From: Chitinivibrionales bacterium | GTDB taxonomy: Bacteria; Fibrobacterota; Chitinivibrionia; Chitinivibrionales; WJMI01 | DNA length: 14,698 nt | Direction: 5' to 3' | Assembly: GCA_014729595.1 (NCBI GenBank) | Contig: WJJU01000252.1 | Coordinates: 1 to 14,698, forward strand | Shown here: in pieces, positions 13,690-14,698 of the stretch | How positions within the stretch are numbered: position 1 is the stretch's first letter | Layout: each line of letters begins with the position of its first letter | The notes under the pieces: model-generated | Told to the model about the DNA's origin: nothing | What the model saw: the letters and a program-made list of their open reading frames with translations, nothing else | Databases searched by the model: none | Program-made: the position numbers and the translations under genes

Positions 13690-14447
13690 GCTATCCTGTC
13701 TGTTATAAGTTGCGTTTTTGTTCCGCCGAGCAATGCACAAGGCACTGCAACCGCTCCAATACCCAAAGTTTTGCGGACAAATTCAGACTCCTCGCAATTA
13801 ATGCGAGCTTCACGAATTTCTTCACGACTGATAACTCTGAGAGGGAGTTTGTGTTTTTGGCAGAAAGCCAAAAGTCCTTCTTCCCGCTCTTTCGCATCAA
13901 CCGTTGCTATAAGTCTGAGTTCAGCCGGATCACATCCCGCGTTATCGAGCGCTGTGATGACTGCCGTTTCTATGTCCTGTGCAGAAACACCTTTTCTGCA
14001 CCCTATACCGGCGACCAATGTCTTTTCGGCTTCTGTGGAAGTTGTAACTACCGGCTCACAGCGAAGGCAGCGGGCAACGCATGCCGCAAGATCGTTCGCT
14101 CCACCCTCATGGCCCGAAAGCGTTGCCACTGCCCAGCGGCCTCCCACATCCACCGTGACCACCGCGGGATCGGTGTGTTTGCTTCGAAGGTGTGGCGCTA
14201 TGGCGCGCACAACGATTCCCATCGGCATCACATACACCAGTCCGTCAAATGCACCAAAGACTCTCTCTGTCAATGCGTGAATGCCGTCATCAAACCAGTT
14301 CACCTTTGCAGGCGGGCTATATTCAGCCGGCAGGCTTTGGGGGCCAAATAAGACTGCGGAAAATCCGCGTGTCACTAGGTGTGTTGCTGTGCGCAGGCCG
14401 GCCTGCGAAACGGCAATCACAGCACAGTTGTTCGGCAACCCGCGCAT
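13641..14447 (-). CDS. cbiG: Cobalt-precorrin-5A hydrolase CbiG, short form
   Basis: The product has 268 residues. CbiG opens the lactone of cobalt-precorrin-5A and releases acetaldehyde, a step of the anaerobic (early cobalt) route. The N-terminal domain contains FDGLVYVMPMGIVVRAIAPH (67-86) and VATLSGHEGGANDLA (107-121). The C-terminal CobE-like domain begins at LVAGIGCRKGVSAQDIE (144-160) and ends near GAVAVPCALLG. In most CbiG proteins a middle domain of roughly 90 residues separates PVVTTST from GIGCRKG. Here they are only about 12 residues apart, so the protein is a compact two-domain form. The frame is intact, so I treat it as functional. ATG 14447 has GGGAGA about 7 bases upstream and starts just after the cobM stop. 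Confidence 0.93.
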   Translation of the reverse strand: MRGLPNNCAVIAVSQAGLRTATHLVTRGFSAVLFGPQSLPAEYSPPAKVNWFDDGIHALTERVFGAFDGLVYVMPMGIVVRAIAPHLRSKHTDPAVVTVDVGGRWAVATLSGHEGGANDLAACVARCLRCEPVVTTSTEAEKTLVAGIGCRKGVSAQDIETAVITALDNAGCDPAELRLIATVDAKEREEGLLAFCQKHKLPLRVISREEIREARINCEESEFVRKTLGIGAVAVPCALLGGTKTQLITDRIACCQVTVALARENCMW

Positions 14448-14450
14448 AGT

Positions 14451-14698
14451 CTATTCTCCCTGTCGGTATTCAGTTGTAAAAGACGCGTCATACAGTTTGG
14501 ATAAGTCGCCTTTGTTGAGCAAAAACCGGCCAACGATTATCATTGCTGTCTTGCGTATTCCCTCGCTTTTCAGCATGTCGGCAATTGAGGACAAATCTCC
14601 CGATACTATGTGTTGGTCCGGCCACGTAACCCGTGATACAACTGTCACCGGTGTCGATGAAGGATAGTGTATCGACAGGTTCCTGACCACCGAATCGA
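14451..14698 (-). CDS. cobM: Precorrin-4 C11-methyltransferase (CobM/CbiF), C-terminal part
   Basis: Only the last 81 codons are present; the 5' end is beyond the right edge. The fragment shows the C-terminal part of a tetrapyrrole methylase: PSSTPVTVVSRVTWPDQHIV, then a short helix ADMLKSEGI, then TAMIIVGRFL and the family end SKLYDASFTTEYR. The STPVTVV...TWPDQ block and the SKLYD ending are specific enough for the C11-methylase rather than other methylases of this fold. The stop TAG at 14451 is three bases before the cbiG start, so both belong to one operon. The GTG at 14690 is internal, not a start. Confidence 0.9.
   Translation of the reverse strand, partial: DSVVRNLSIHYPSSTPVTVVSRVTWPDQHIVSGDLSSIADMLKSEGIRKTAMIIVGRFLLNKGDLSKLYDASFTTEYRQGE

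Noticed and set aside
13410..14130. GCCACTG strings at about 13423 and 14123, recalling the cobalamin riboswitch B12 box
   Set aside because: Both lie inside cobJ and cbiG coding sequence, on the strand opposite to the operon, and lack the other conserved riboswitch blocks.

Overview
This window looks like a chromosomal segment from a Gram-negative bacterium with moderate GC content that makes cobalamin de novo and has high-affinity zinc uptake. I cannot name the genus. The Gram-negative reading rests on a ZnuA lipoprotein signal, a Fur/Zur regulator with the four-cysteine C-terminal layout, SelO, and a CobN/ChlI/ChlD-type metal chelatase. No rRNA, tRNA, CRISPR array, integrase or cobalamin riboswitch is visible.

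Right third (about 9270-14698, - strand): a tightly packed corrin-ring operon. Read in transcription order it is cobM/cbiF (5' end outside the window), cbiG, cobJ/cbiH, cobK/cbiJ, a ChlI-like AAA+ ATPase and a ChlD-like AAA+/vWA protein. Most genes overlap or nearly touch. The large chelatase subunit CobN, which ChlI/ChlD should serve, does not follow directly. It begins at 842 on the same strand, more than 8 kb away, and leaves the window at the left edge.

Middle (about 5741-9145, - strand): an intact zinc-uptake operon inserted between ChlD and CobN: zur, znuA, znuC, znuB and a 66-residue membrane protein, all coupled by overlaps. A palindrome, TGCAAAATATTTGCA, lies just upstream of zur. 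selO (+ strand, 4302-5765) converges on this operon and overlaps its 3' end.

Left (about 842-4300): a gene-poor stretch that reads as a decayed second metal-homeostasis operon. In transcription order it holds (i) an FAD-oxidoreductase N-terminus with an intact Shine-Dalgarno, (ii) a 5'-truncated HisI (phosphoribosyl-AMP cyclohydrolase), (iii) an intact COG0523/CobW-family GTPase with a His-rich linker, (iv) a 70-residue ORF coupled to cobW but broken by TAA at codon 9, and (v) a TroA fragment fused in frame to the first residues of a TroB-type ATPase, which stops at a ruined Walker A. cobN starts 33 bases later. An element resembling the zur palindrome (11 of 15 matches) lies upstream of this decayed operon. 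My inference is that both loci were controlled by the same Zur, and that the znuACB system has replaced an older TroABC/HisI/CobW set.

Between the decayed operon and selO sit a 120-bp element with perfect 18-bp terminal inverted repeats (MITE-like) and a small putative membrane protein with a CPFCGRQGC motif. Together the window suggests linked zinc and cobalt supply: CobW and CobN on one side, Zur/Znu in the middle, and the corrin pathway with the chelatase motor subunits on the other.
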